The notes beneath the pieces were generated by a model that did no database searches, was not told where the DNA came from, and saw only the letters and a list, made by a program, of their open reading frames with translations. DNA of 64,000 nucleotides from contig RPFO01000123.1 of NCBI GenBank assembly GCA_009746045.1, forward strand, positions 872,524-936,523, given 5' to 3'. A program made the position numbers and the translations under genes. Shown one piece after another: positions 1 to 12,795 of this stretch. The number at the start of each line of letters is the position of its first letter. Position 1 is the stretch's first letter. Source of the DNA: Mesostigma viride. Its lineage: Eukaryota > Streptophyta > Mesostigmatophyceae > Mesostigmatales > Mesostigmataceae.

Positions 1-3000
1 ACGCTTGCGCCATCCCCACGCTTGCGCCATCCCCACGCTTGCACCATCCCCACACCATCCCCACGCTTGCACCATCCCCACGCTTGCGCCATCCCCACGC
101 TTGCACCATCCCCACGCTTGCGCCATCCCCACGCTTGCGCCATCCCCACGCTTGCGCCATCCCCACGCTTGCACCATCCCCACACCATCCCCACGCTTGC
201 GCCATCCCCACGCTTGCACCATCCCCACGCTTGCGCCATCCCCACACTTGCGCCATCCCCACGCTTGCGCCATCCCCACGCTTGCACCATCCCCACGCTT
301 GCGCCATCCCCACGCTTGCACCATCCCCACGCTTGCGCCATCCCCACGCTTGCGCCATCCCCACGCTTGCGCCATCCCCACGCTTGCGCCATCCCCACGC
401 TTGCACCATCCCCACACCATCCCCACGCTTGCACCATCCCCACGCTTGCACCATCCCCACGCTTGCGCCATCCCCACGCTTGCACCATCCCCACGCTTGC
501 ACCATCCCCACGCTTGCGCCATCCCCACGCTTGCACCATCCCCACGCTTGCACCATCCCCACGCTTGCACCATCCCCACGCTTGCACCATCCCCACGCTT
601 GCACCATCCCCACGCTTGCGCCATCCCCACGCTTGCACCATCCCCACGCTTGCGCCATCCCCACGCTTGCACCATCCCCACGCTTGCGCCATCCCCACAC
701 CATCCCCACGCTTGCACCATCCCCACGCTTGCGCCATCCCCACGCTTGCACCATCCCCACGCTTGCACCATCCCCACGCTTGCGCCATCCCCACGCTTGC
801 ACCATCCCCACGCTTGCACCATCCCCACGCTTGCGCCATCCCCACACCATCCCCACGCTTGCACCATCCCCACGCTTGCGCCATCCCCACGCTTGCACCA
901 TCCCCACGCTTGCGCCATCCCCACGCTTGCACCATCCCCACACCATCCCCACGCTTGCACCATCCCCACGCTTGCACCATCCCCACGCTTGCACCATCCC
1001 CACGCTTGCACCATCCCCACGCTTGCGCCATCCCCACGCTTGCACCATCCCCACGCTTGCGCCATCCCCACGCTTGCACCATCCCCACGCTTGCGCCATC
1101 CCCACACCATCCCCACGCTTGCACCATCCCCACGCTTGCGCCATCCCCACGCTTGCGCCATCCCCACGCTTGCGCCATCCCCACGCTTGCGCCATCCCCA
1201 CGCTTGCACCATCCCCACACCATCCCCACGCTTGCACCATCCCCACGCTTGCACCATCCCCACGCTTGCACCATCCCCACGCTTGCGCCATCCCCACGCT
1301 TGCACCATCCCCACGCTTGCGCCATCCCCACGCTTGCGCCATCCCCACGCTTGCACCATCCCCACGCTTGCGCCATCCCCACGCTTGCACCATCCCCACA
1401 CCATCCCCACGCTTGCACCATCCCCACGCTTGCACCATCCCCACGCTTGCACCATCCCCACGCTTGCACCATCCCCACGCTTGCGCCATCCCCACGCTTG
1501 CGCCATCCCCACGCTTGCACCATCCCCACGCTTGCACCATCCCCACGCTTGCGCCATCCCCACGCTTGCACCATCCCCACACCATCCCCACGCTTGCACC
1601 ATCCCCACGCTTGCACCATCCCCACGCTTGCACCATCCCCACGCTTGCACCATCCCCACACCATCCCCACGCTTGCACCATCCCCACGCTTGCACCATCC
1701 CCACGCTTGCACCATCCCCACGCTTGCACCATCCCCACGCTTGCACCATCCCCACGCTTGCGCCATCCCCACACCATCCCCACGCTTGCACCATCCCCAC
1801 GCTTGCACCATCCCCACGCTTGCGCCATCCCCACACCATCCCCACGCTTGCACCATCCCCACGCTTGCACCATCCCCACGCTTGCACCATCCCCACGCTT
1901 GCGCCATCCCCACACCATCCCCACGCTTGCACCATCCCCACGCTTGCACCATCCCCACGCTTGCACCATCCCCACGCTTGCACCATCCCCACGCTTGCGC
2001 CATCCCCACGCTTGCGCCATCCCCACGCTTGCGCCATCCCCACGCTTGCGCCATCCCCACGCTTGCACCATCCCCACACCATCCCCACGCTTGCACCATC
2101 CCCACGCTTGCGCCATCCCCACGATTGCACCATCCCCACGCTTGCGCCATCCCCACACCATCCCCACGCTTGCGCCATCCCCACGCTTGCGCCATCCCCA
2201 CGCTTGCGCCATCCCCACGCTTGCACCATCCCCACGCTTGCACCATCCCCACACCATCCCCACGCTTGCGCCATCCCCACGCTTGCGCCATCCCCACGCT
2301 TGCGCCATCCCCACGCTTGCACCATCCCCACGCTTGCACCATCCCCACACCATCCCCACGCTTGCACCATCCCCACGCTTGCGCCATCCCCACGCTTGCG
2401 CCATCCCCACGCTTGCACCATCCCCACGCTTGCACCATCCCCACGCTTGCGCCATCCCCACGCTTGCACCATCCCCACACCATCCCCACGCTTGCACCAT
2501 CCCCACGCTTGCGCCATCCCCACGCTTGCGCCATCCCCACGCTTGCACCATCCCCACGCTTGCACCATCCCCACGCTTGCACCATCCCCACGCTTGCGCC
2601 ATCCCCACGCTTGCACCATCCCCACGCTTGCGCCATCCCCACGCTTGCACCATCCCCACGCTTGCGCCATCCCCACGCTTGCGCCATCCCCACGCTTGCA
2701 CCATCCCCACGCTTGCACCATCCCCACACCATCCCCACGCTTGCGCCATCCCCACGCTTGCACCATCCCCACGCTTGCACCATCCCCACGCTTGCACCAT
2801 CCCCACGCTTGCGCCATCCCCACGCTTGCACCATCCCCACGCTTGCACCATCCCCACGCTTGCGCCATCCCCACGCTTGCGCCATCCCCACGCTTGCACC
2901 ATCCCCACACCATCCCCACGCTTGCACCATCCCCACGCTTGCGCCATCCCCACGCTTGCACCATCCCCACACCATCCCCACGCTTGCACCATCCCCACGC

Positions 3001-6000
3001 TTGCGCCATCCCCACGCTTGCACCATCCCCACGCTTGCACCATCCCCACGCTTGCGCCATCCCCACGCTTGCGCCATCCCCACGCTTGCACCATCCCCAC
3101 GCTTGCGCCATCCCCACGCTTGCGCCATCCCCACGCTTGCACCATCCCCACGCTTGCACCATCCCCACGCTTGCACCATCCCCACGCTTGCACCATCCCC
3201 ACGCTTGCGCCATCCCCACGCTTGCGCCATCCCCACGCTTGCGCCATCCCCACGCTTGCACCATCCCCACACCATCCCCACGCTTGCGCCATCCCCACGC
3301 TTGCACCATCCCCACGCTTGCGCCATCCCCACGCTTGCACCATCCCCACGCTTGCACCATCCCCACGCTTGCACCATCCCCACGCTTGCGCCATCCCCAC
3401 GCTTGCGCCATCCCCACGCTTGCACCATCCCCACGCTTGCGCCATCCCCACGCTTGCACCATCCCCACGCTTGCACCATCCCCACACCATCCCCACGCTT
3501 GCGCCATCCCCACGCTTGCACCATCCCCACGCTTGCACCATCCCCACGCTTGCACCATCCCCACGCTTGCGCCATCCCCACGCTTGCACCATCCCCACGC
3601 TTGCGCCATCCCCACGCTTGCACCATCCCCACACCATCCCCACGCTTGCACCATCCCCACGCTTGCGCCATCCCCACGCTTGCACCATCCCCACACCATC
3701 CCCACGCTTGCACCATCCCCACGCTTGCGCCATCCCCACGCTTGCGCCATCCCCACGCTTGCGCCATCCCCACGCTTGCACCATCCCCACGCTTGCACCA
3801 TCCCCACGCTTGCACCATCCCCACGCTTGCACCATCCCCACGCTTGCGCCATCCCCACGCTTGCACCATCCCCACGCTTGCGCCATCCCCACGCTTGCAC
3901 CATCCCCACGCTTGCACCATCCCCACGCTTGCACCATCCCCACGCTTGCGCCATCCCCACGCTTGCACCATCCCCACGCTTGCACCATCCCCACGCTTGC
4001 ACCATCCCCACGCTTGCGCCATCCCCACGCTTGCACCATCCCCACGCTTGCGCCATCCCCACGCTTGCACCATCCCCACGCTTGCACCATCCCCACGCTT
4101 GCGCCATCCCCACGCTTGCACCATCCCCACGCTTGCGCCATCCCCACGCTTGCACCATCCCCACGCTTGCGCCATCCCCACGCTTGCACCATCCCCACGC
4201 TTGCACCATCCCCACGCTTGCGCCATCCCCACGCTTGCGCCATCCCCACGCTTGCACCATCCCCACGCTTGCACCATCCCCACGCTTGCGCCATCCCCAC
4301 GCTTGCACCATCCCCACACCATCCCCACGCTTGCACCATCCCCACGCTTGCACCATCCCCACGCTTGCACCATCCCCACGCTTGCGCCATCCCCACGCTT
4401 GCACCATCCCCACGCTTGCGCCATCCCCACGCTTGCACCATCCCCACGCTTGCGCCATCCCCACGCTTGCACCATCCCCACGCTTGCACCATCCCCACGC
4501 TTGCACCATCCCCACACCATCCCCACGCTTGCGCCATCCCCACGCTTGCGCCATCCCCACGCTTGCGCCATCCCCACGCTTGCACCATCCCCACGCTTGC
4601 ACCATCCCCACGCTTGCGCCATCCCCACGCTTGCACCATCCCCACGCTTGCACCATCCCCACGCTTGCGCCATCCCCACGCTTGCACCATCCCCACGCTT
4701 GCGCCATCCCCACACCATCCCCACGCTTGCACCATCCCCACGCTTGCACCATCCCCACACCATCCCCACGCTTGCGCCATCCCCACGCTTGCGCCATCCC
4801 CACGCTTGCACCATCCCCACACCATCCCCACGCTTGCGCCATCCCCACGCTTGCGCCATCCCCACGCTTGCACCATCCCCACGCTTGCGCCATCCCCACG
4901 CTTGCGCCATCCCCACGCTTGCACCATCCCCACGCTTGCACCATCCCCACACCATCCCCACGCTTGCGCCATCCCCACGCTTGCGCCATCCCCACGCTTG
5001 CACCATCCCCACGCTTGCACCATCCCCACGCTTGCGCCATCCCCACGCTTGCACCATCCCCACACCATCCCCACGCTTGCGCCATCCCCACGCTTGCGCC
5101 ATCCCCACGCTTGCGCCATCCCCACGCTTGCGCCATCCCCACACCATCCCCACGCTTGCGCCATCCCCACGCTTGCACCATCCCCACGCTTGCACCATCC
5201 CCACACCATCCCCACGCTTGCGCCATCCCCACGCTTGCGCCATCCCCACGCTTGCACCATCCCCACGCTTGCGCCATCCCCACGCTTGCGCCATCCCCAC
5301 GCTTGCACCATCCCCACGCTTGCGCCATCCCCACGCTTGCGCCATCCCCACGCTTGCACCATCCCCACGCTTGCACCATCCCCACACCATCCCCACGCTT
5401 GCGCCATCCCCACGCTTGCGCCATCCCCACGCTTGCGCCATCCCCACGCTTGCGCCATCCCCACGCTTGCGCCATCCCCACGCTTGCACCATCCCCACGC
5501 TTGCACCATCCCCACGCTTGCGCCATCCCCACGCTTGCACCATCCCCACGCTTGCACCATCCCCACGCTTGCGCCATCCCCACGCTTGCACCATCCCCAC
5601 GCTTGCACCATCCCCACACCATCCCCACGCTTGCGCCATCCCCACGCTTGCGCCATCCCCACGCTTGCACCATCCCCACACCATCCCCACGCTTGCACCA
5701 TCCCCACGCTTGCACCATCCCCACGCTTGCACCATCCCCACACTTGCACCATCCCCACACCATCCCCACGCTTGCGCCATCCCCACGCTTGCGCCATCCC
5801 CACGCTTGCGCCATCCCCACGCTTGCGCCATCCCCACGCTTGCGCCATCCCCACGCTTGCGCCATCCCCACGCTTGCACCATCCCCACGCTTGCGCCATC
5901 CCCACGCTTGCACCATCCCCACGCTTGCACCATCCCCACGCTTGCGCCATCCCCACGCTTGCACCATCCCCACGCTTGCACCATCCCCACACCATCCCCA

Positions 6001-9000
6001 CGCTTGCGCCATCCCCACGCTTGCGCCATCCCCACGCTTGCGCCATCCCCACGCTTGCGCCATCCCCACGCTTGCGCCATCCCCACGCTTGCACCATCCC
6101 CACGCTTGCACCATCCCCACGCTTGCACCATCCCCACGCTTGCGCCATCCCCACGCTTGCGCCATCCCCACGCTTGCACCATCCCCACACCATCCCCACG
6201 CTTGCGCCATCCCCACGCTTGCGCCATCCCCACGCTTGCGCCATCCCCACGCTTGCGCCATCCCCACGCTTGCGCCATCCCCACGCTTGCACCAACCCCA
6301 CGCTTGCACCATCCCCACGCTTGCGCCATCCCCACGCTTGCACCATCCCCACGCTTGCACCATCCCCACGCTTGCGCCATCCCCACGCTTGCACCATCCC
6401 CACGCTTGCGCCATCCCCACGCTTGCGCCATCCCCACGCTTGCACCATCCCCACGCTTGCGCCATCCCCACGCTTGCGCCATCCCCACGCTTGCACCATC
6501 CCCACGCTTGCACCATCCCCACACCATCCCCACGCTTGCGCCATCCCCACGCTTGCACCATCCCCACGCTTGCACCATCCCCACGCTTGCACCATCCCCA
6601 CGCTTGCGCCATCCCCACGCTTGCACCATCCCCACGCTTGCGCCATCCCCACGCTTGCGCCATCCCCACGCTTGCACCATCCCCACGCTTGCGCCATCCC
6701 CACGCTTGCGCCATCCCCACACCATCCCCACGCTTGCACCATCCCCACGCTTGCACCATCCCCACGCTTGCGCCATCCCCACGCTTGCGCCATCCCCACG
6801 CTTGCACCATCCCCACGCTTGCGCCATCCCCACGCTTGCGCCATCCCCACACCATCCCCACGCTTGCACCATCCCCACGCTTGCGCCATCCCCACACCAT
6901 CCCCACGCTTGCACCATCCCCACGCTTGCGCCATCCCCACACCATCCCCACGCTTGCGCCATCCCCACGCTTGCACCATCCCCACGCTTGCGCCATCCCC
7001 ACACCATCCCCACGCTTGCACCATCCCCACGCTTGCACCATCCCCACGCTTGCGCCATCCCCACGCTTGCACCATCCCCACGCTTGCACCATCCCCACGC
7101 TTGCACCATCCCCACGCTTGCGCCATCCCCACGCTTGCGCCATCCCCACGCTTGCACCATCCCCACGCTTGCACCATCCCCACACCATCCCCACGCTTGC
7201 ACCATCCCCACGCTTGCGCCATCCCCACGCTTGCACCATCCCCACGCTTGCGCCATCCCCACGCTTGCACCATCCCCACGCTTGCACCATCCCCACGCTT
7301 GCACCATCCCCACGCTTGCGCCATCCCCACGCTTGCGCCATCCCCACGCTTGCACCATCCCCACGCTTGCACCATCCCCACACCATCCCCACGCTTGCAC
7401 CATCCCCACGCTTGCGCCATCCCCACGCTTGCACCATCCCCACGCTTGCGCCATCCCCACGCTTGCACCATCCCCACGCTTGCACCATCCCCACGCTTGC
7501 GCCATCCCCACGCTTGCGCCATCCCCACGCTTGCACCATCCCCACACCATCCCCACGCTTGCACCATCCCCACGCTTGCGCCATCCCCACGCTTGCACCA
7601 TCCCCACGCTTGCGCCATCCCCACGCTTGCACCATCCCCACGCTTGCACCATCCCCACGCTTGCACCATCCCCACGCTTGCGCCATCCCCACGCTTGCGC
7701 CATCCCCACGCTTGCACCATCCCCACGCTTGCACCATCCCCACACCATCCCCACGCTTGCACCATCCCCACGCTTGCGCCATCCCCACGCTTGCACCATC
7801 CCCACGCTTGCACCATCCCCACGCTTGCACCATCCCCACACCATCCCCACGCTTGCACCATCCCCACACTTGCACCATCCCCACGCTTGCACCATCCCCA
7901 CGCTTGCGCCATCCCCACGCTTGCACCATCCCCACGCTTGCACCATCCCCACGCTTGCGCCATCCCCACACCATCCCCACGCTTGCACCATCCCCACGCT
8001 TGCACCATCCCCACGCTTGCGCCATCCCCACGCTTGCGCCATCCCCACGCTTGCACCATCCCCACGCTTGCGCCATCCCCACGCTTGCGCCATCCCCACG
8101 CTTGCACCATCCCCACGCTTGCACCATCCCCACACTTGCACCATCCCCACGCTTGCGCCATCCCCACGCTTGCGCCATCCCCACGCTTGCACCATCCCCA
8201 CACCATCCCCACGCTTGCACCATCCCCACGCTTGCGCCATCCCCACACCATCCCCACGCTTGCACCATCCCCACGCTTGCACCATCCCCACGCTTGCGCC
8301 ATCCCCACGCTTGCACCATCCCCACGCTTGCGCCATCCCCACGCTCGCGCCATCCCCACGCTTGCACCATCCCCACGCTTGCGCCATCCCCACGCTTGCA
8401 CCATCCCCACGCTTGCACCATCCCCACGCTTGCGCCATCCCCACGCTTGCGCCATCCCCACGCTTGCGCCATCCCCACGCTTGCACCATCCCCACACCAT
8501 CCCCACGCTTGCACCATCCCCACGCTTGCACCATCCCCACGCTTGCACCATCCCCACGCTTGCACCATCCCCACGCTTGCACCATCCCCACGCTTGCGCC
8601 ATCCCCACGCTTGCGCCATCCCCACGCTTGCGCCATCCCCACGCTTGCACCATCCCCACACCATCCCCACGCTTGCGCCATCCCCACGCTTGCACCATCC
8701 CCACGCTTGCACCATCCCCACGCTTGCGCCATCCCCACACTTGCGCCATCCCCACGCTTGCGCCATCCCCACGCTTGCACCATCCCCACGCTTGCACCAT
8801 CCCCACGCTTGCGCCATCCCCACGCTTACACCATCCCCACGCTTGCGCCATCCCCACGCTTGCACCATCCCCACGCTTGCGCCATCCCCACACCATCCCC
8901 ACGCTTGCACCATCCCCACGCTTGCACCATCCCCACGCTTGCACCATCCCCACGCTTGCGCCATCCCCACACCATCCCCACGCTTGCACCATCCCCACGC

Positions 9001-11180
9001 TTGCGCCATCCCCACGCTTGCGCCATCCCCACACTTGCGCCATCCCCACGCTTGCACCATCCCCACGCTTGCACCATCCCCACGCTTGCGCCATCCCCAC
9101 GCTTGCACCATCCCCACACCATCCCCACGCTTGCACCATCCCCACGCTTGCACCATCCCCACGCTTGCACCATCCCCACGCTTGCGCCATCCCCACGCTT
9201 GCACCATCCCCACGCTTGCGCCATCCCCACGCTTGCGCCATCCCCACGCTTGCACCATCCCCACGCTTGCGCCATCCCCACGCTTGCACCATCCCCACAC
9301 CATCCCCACGCTTGCACCATCCCCACGCTTGCACCATCCCCACGCTTGCACCATCCCCACGCTTGCACCATCCCCACGCTTGCGCCATCCCCACGCTTGC
9401 GCCATCCCCACGCTTGCACCATCCCCACGCTTGCACCATCCCCACGCTTGCGCCATCCCCACGCTTGCACCATCCCCACACCATCCCCACGCTTGCGCCA
9501 TCCCCACGCTTGCACCATCCCCACGCTTGCGCCATCCCCACGCTTGCGCCATCCCCACGCTTGCACCATCCCCATGCTTGCACCATCCCCACGCTTGCAC
9601 CATCCCCACGCTTGCACCATCCCCACGCTTGCGCCATCCCCACACCATCCCCACGCTTGCACCATCCCCACGCTTGCACCATCCCCACGCTTGCGCCATC
9701 CCCACACCATCCCCACGCTTGCACCATCCCCACGCTTGCACCATCCCCACGCTTGCACCATCCCCACGCTTGCGCCATCCCCACACCATCCCCACGCTTG
9801 CACCATCCCCACGCTTGCACCATCCCCACGCTTGCACCATCCCCACGCTTGCGCCATCCCCACGCTTGCGCCATCCCCACGCTTGCGCCATCCCCACGCT
9901 TGCGCCATCCCCACGCTTGCACCATCCCCACACCATCCCCACGCTTGCACCATCCCCACGCTTGCGCCATCCCCACGATTGCACCATCCCCACGCTTGCA
10001 CCATCCCCACGCTTGCACCATCCCCACGCTTGCACCATCCCCACGCTTGCGCCATCCCCACGCTTGCACCATCCCCACACCATCCCCACGCTTGCGCCAT
10101 CCCCACGCTTGCGCCATCCCCACGCTTGCGCCATCCCCACGCTTGCACCATCCCCACGCTTGCACCATCCCCACACCATCCCCACGCTTGCGCCATCCCC
10201 ACGCTTGCGCCATCCCCACGCTTGCGCCATCCCCACGCTTGCACCATCCCCACGCTTGCGCCATCCCCACGCTTGCGCCATCCCCACGCTTGCACCATCC
10301 CCACGCTTGCACCATCCCCACGCTTGCACCATCCCCACGCTTGCACCATCCCCACGCTTGCGCCATCCCCACGCTTGCACCATCCCCACGCTTGCGCCAT
10401 CCCCACGCTTGCACCATCCCCACGCTTGCACCATCCCCACGCTTGCGCCATCCCCACGCTTGCGCCATCCCCACGCTTGCACCATCCCCACGCTTGCACC
10501 ATCCCCACGCTTGCGCCATCCCCACACCATCCCCACGCTTGCACCATCCCCACGCGTGCGCCATCCCCACGCTTGCACCATCCCCACGCTTGCACCATCC
10601 CCACGCTTGCGCCATCCCCACGCTTGCACCAACCCCACGCTTGCGCCATCCCCACGCTTGCACCATCCCCACGCTTGCACCATCCCCACGCTTGCGCCAT
10701 CCCCACACCATCCCCACGCTTGCACCATCCCCACGCTTGCACCATCCCCACGCTTGCGCCATCCCCACACTTGCACCATCCCCACGCTTGCACCATCCCC
10801 ACGCTTGCGCCATCCCCACACCATCCCCACGCTTGCGCCATCCCCACGCTTGCACCATCCCCACGCTTGCGCCATCCCCACGCTTGCACCATCCCCACGC
10901 TTGCACCATCCCCACGCTTGCGCCATCCCCACGCTTGCGCCATCCCCACGCTTGCACCATCCCCACGCTTGCACCATCCCCACGCTTGCGCCATCCCCAC
11001 ACCATCCCCACGCTTGCGCCATCCCCACGCTTGCACCATCCCCACGATTGCGCCATCCCCACGCTTGCACCATCCCCACGCTTGCGCCATCCCCACGCTT
11101 GCACCATCCCCACGCTTGCACCATCCCCACGCTTGCGCCATCCCCACACCATCCCCACGCTTGCGCCATCCCCACGCCCA
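1..11180. repeat. 17-bp minisatellite array (unit ACGCTTGCRCCATCCCC)
   Basis: The whole stretch is a head-to-tail array of a 17-bp unit, roughly 650-700 copies judged by length. It has two main forms that differ at one base (GCACC or GCGCC) and a recurring 11-bp short form that lacks GCTTGC. Because 17 is not a multiple of three and the unit holds no stop triplet, very long open frames appear in all three plus-strand frames and in a minus frame. They are low-complexity artefacts with a 17-residue period, not genes. Rare point variants (for example ACGATTGC near 2,110, CTTACA near 8,827, CTCGC near 8,344) become frequent towards the right end. The array begins before the window and decays at about 11,160-11,215, where the last degenerate units read CCCATGCTTCCCACTCCC. 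The G-rich complement contains GGGG in each unit. Confidence 0.98.
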
Positions 11181-11217
11181 TGCTTCCCACTCCCATGCTC
11201 GCGCCCCACTCCCATGA

Positions 11218-12795
11218 TTAGTAGATCTTGTGCGGGGGACCCACCACGGACGTGCCGGGCCGCTCCTCCAGCACCTTGAGCAAAATGTTGGCGGCGCGCT
11301 CCGACAGGCAGTCCGCGTCCAGGATTGCCACCTGCAGGGGCACGTGACACCGAAATAGCCATCAAGGCTCACGGTATGGCGGGAAGAGCAGCCTCCCAGG
11401 TTGCATTCCAGGTTGCTTCCTGAGGTAGTGAGCTCTCCCCCGTCCACTCTAGTCTCATGTGGTCTCTCGGTTTTTAAATCTTTCTTTCTTTCTTTTTTTC
11501 CTTTGTGTGTGTGAGAGTGTGTATGTGTGTGTACGCGCGTATGTGTGTGTGAGAGATTTGTTTACACCCATTGCACTACCTCCCTCATCCTGCCTGGTCT
11601 GTGCCCATGATATACCACCAATGCTTGTGCCAATCCAATCATCACCCTGCCCATGAAACCTCCCAGTCTTTGTGGGCCTCCCACCCTTACACGCACACAA
11701 TGCTAATGCTACGTGTGCAGTGAGTACGAAAGGGCGCGCAGCCTTGTGTTTCCTAGTAAGGACACAGAAGCACCCGGCTGCCAGGTGAAGCCAAGATAAA
11801 CAGGATACACAACATGGAAGCATGCAACGCAACAAGCACTTCCTCCGTCCCCTGGGGCTTGACGGACCTTTCGGCGGATCCATTCTCCCATGGTCAAGAA
11901 ATCTCCAATGCTTCGCACCTGAAGGGCAAGGCCAGGATGCATACGCCAGGTGGGGGGAAAGAAGCAGAACAATACTCAATCCAGCACGTGGAGGATGCAG
12001 GAAGGCAGATGCCTTGTAGCAATGCATTTTCCGAGCCATGCCGCTACCCGGCCGCAGATCACAACTGCTTTTGGCAATATAAACCATTCGCCTTGCAAGG
12101 AACCAAACACCAATTGCCTTAACGTTCTTTGGCTTGGCACCTAAACCAGCACTTTTTCTTATTTACATTTCTCCTCGTTGCACACCACGCACACAGCAGT
12201 CTCGTTGCCTCTTGCCATGGTATGCCCGTCGCTGTGCATCTGCATAATGCTGATATGATGCACTATTGTCCATTTATGCATGGTCAATGGACAGGGGACA
12301 GACAATCGGGTGAAACTAGACAAGGGGACAGGCAAGGGGGGGGGTGGGGGGGCAACAGCGGCAAAGAGAACAAAAGAGGCGGGAAACAAGGGGGCCATAC
12401 AACAGGGGGGCAGAGGGCTTAAGGCACCTCGGCTGGCCACGGAATTAATGCTGATTGAAGTCCATAGGCAATCCTGAACCACGCTTATTGCCAGATGCAG
12501 TCCACGGGCATTCAAAACCAAACGCACGGAATACCCAGGGTTTCGGTCCCCAGCACGCCAGCAGCCAGCAAGAGGCTGGACTCAGACACTGCACACGGAC
12601 ATGGTGCATACGGGCGAAAGAATGGGGCCCCACCTCGTCCAGGCTCATGACCTTGGGATCCCCGTCATTCTCAACAGCGGAACCATACGAATGCAGTGAG
12701 CCATAGTCCCACAGGTCTAGCGCCAGGTCAGCTTGGGAGGGGCCCCCTCCTTGGTCAGCCCTTGGGGACGCCACCCCCATGAGTGCGTACGCAAA
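11218..12795 (-). CDS. Unidentified protein, C-terminal two exons (partial gene)
   Basis: Two exons fit together on the minus strand. The last exon, 11,218-11,331, follows an acceptor CCCCTGCAG and encodes 37 residues, starting VAILDADCLSERAANILLK and ending HKIY before a TAA stop. An upstream exon, 12,634-12,795, lies between an acceptor CCTGCAG and a donor GAG|GTGGGG. It encodes 54 residues starting FAYALMGVASPRAD and ending VMSLDE. Both have phase 0, so they join as SLDE-VAILDAD across an intron of about 1.3 kb. I do not recognise the family. The helical LSERAANILLKVLEE segment faintly recalls clamp-loader-like sequence, but it sits at the very C terminus, so I give no function. Upstream exons should lie beyond 12,800 but I could not define them. 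The stop codon is only about 40 bp from the minisatellite, so the mRNA 3' end probably runs into the array. Confidence 0.55.
11510..11556. repeat. (TG)n-rich simple repeat
   Basis: A short stretch of alternating GT/TG (GTGTGTGTGAGAGTGTG followed by more TGTG) lies in the putative intron of the unidentified minus-strand gene. A pyrimidine run of TTTCTTTCTTTC precedes it at about 11,480. Nothing suggests coding function. Confidence 0.7.

Noticed and set aside
1-11180. CRISPR-like array or telomere
   Set aside because: Units are contiguous, without spacers, and the unit is neither TTTAGGG- nor TTTTAGGG-like. The sequence is eukaryotic.
5-11279. Three overlapping plus-strand open frames of more than 3,700 codons (His/Pro/Thr-rich repeats) and a minus frame of 873 codons
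   Set aside because: They are the three-frame and antisense reading of a stop-free 17-bp minisatellite. All frames are equally open, and there is no unique sequence, start context or exon structure.
11455-12087. Minus-strand frame of 210 codons in the putative intron of the unidentified gene
   Set aside because: It contains a translation of the (TG)n repeat (THTYARTHTYTLSHT) and has no recognisable domain.
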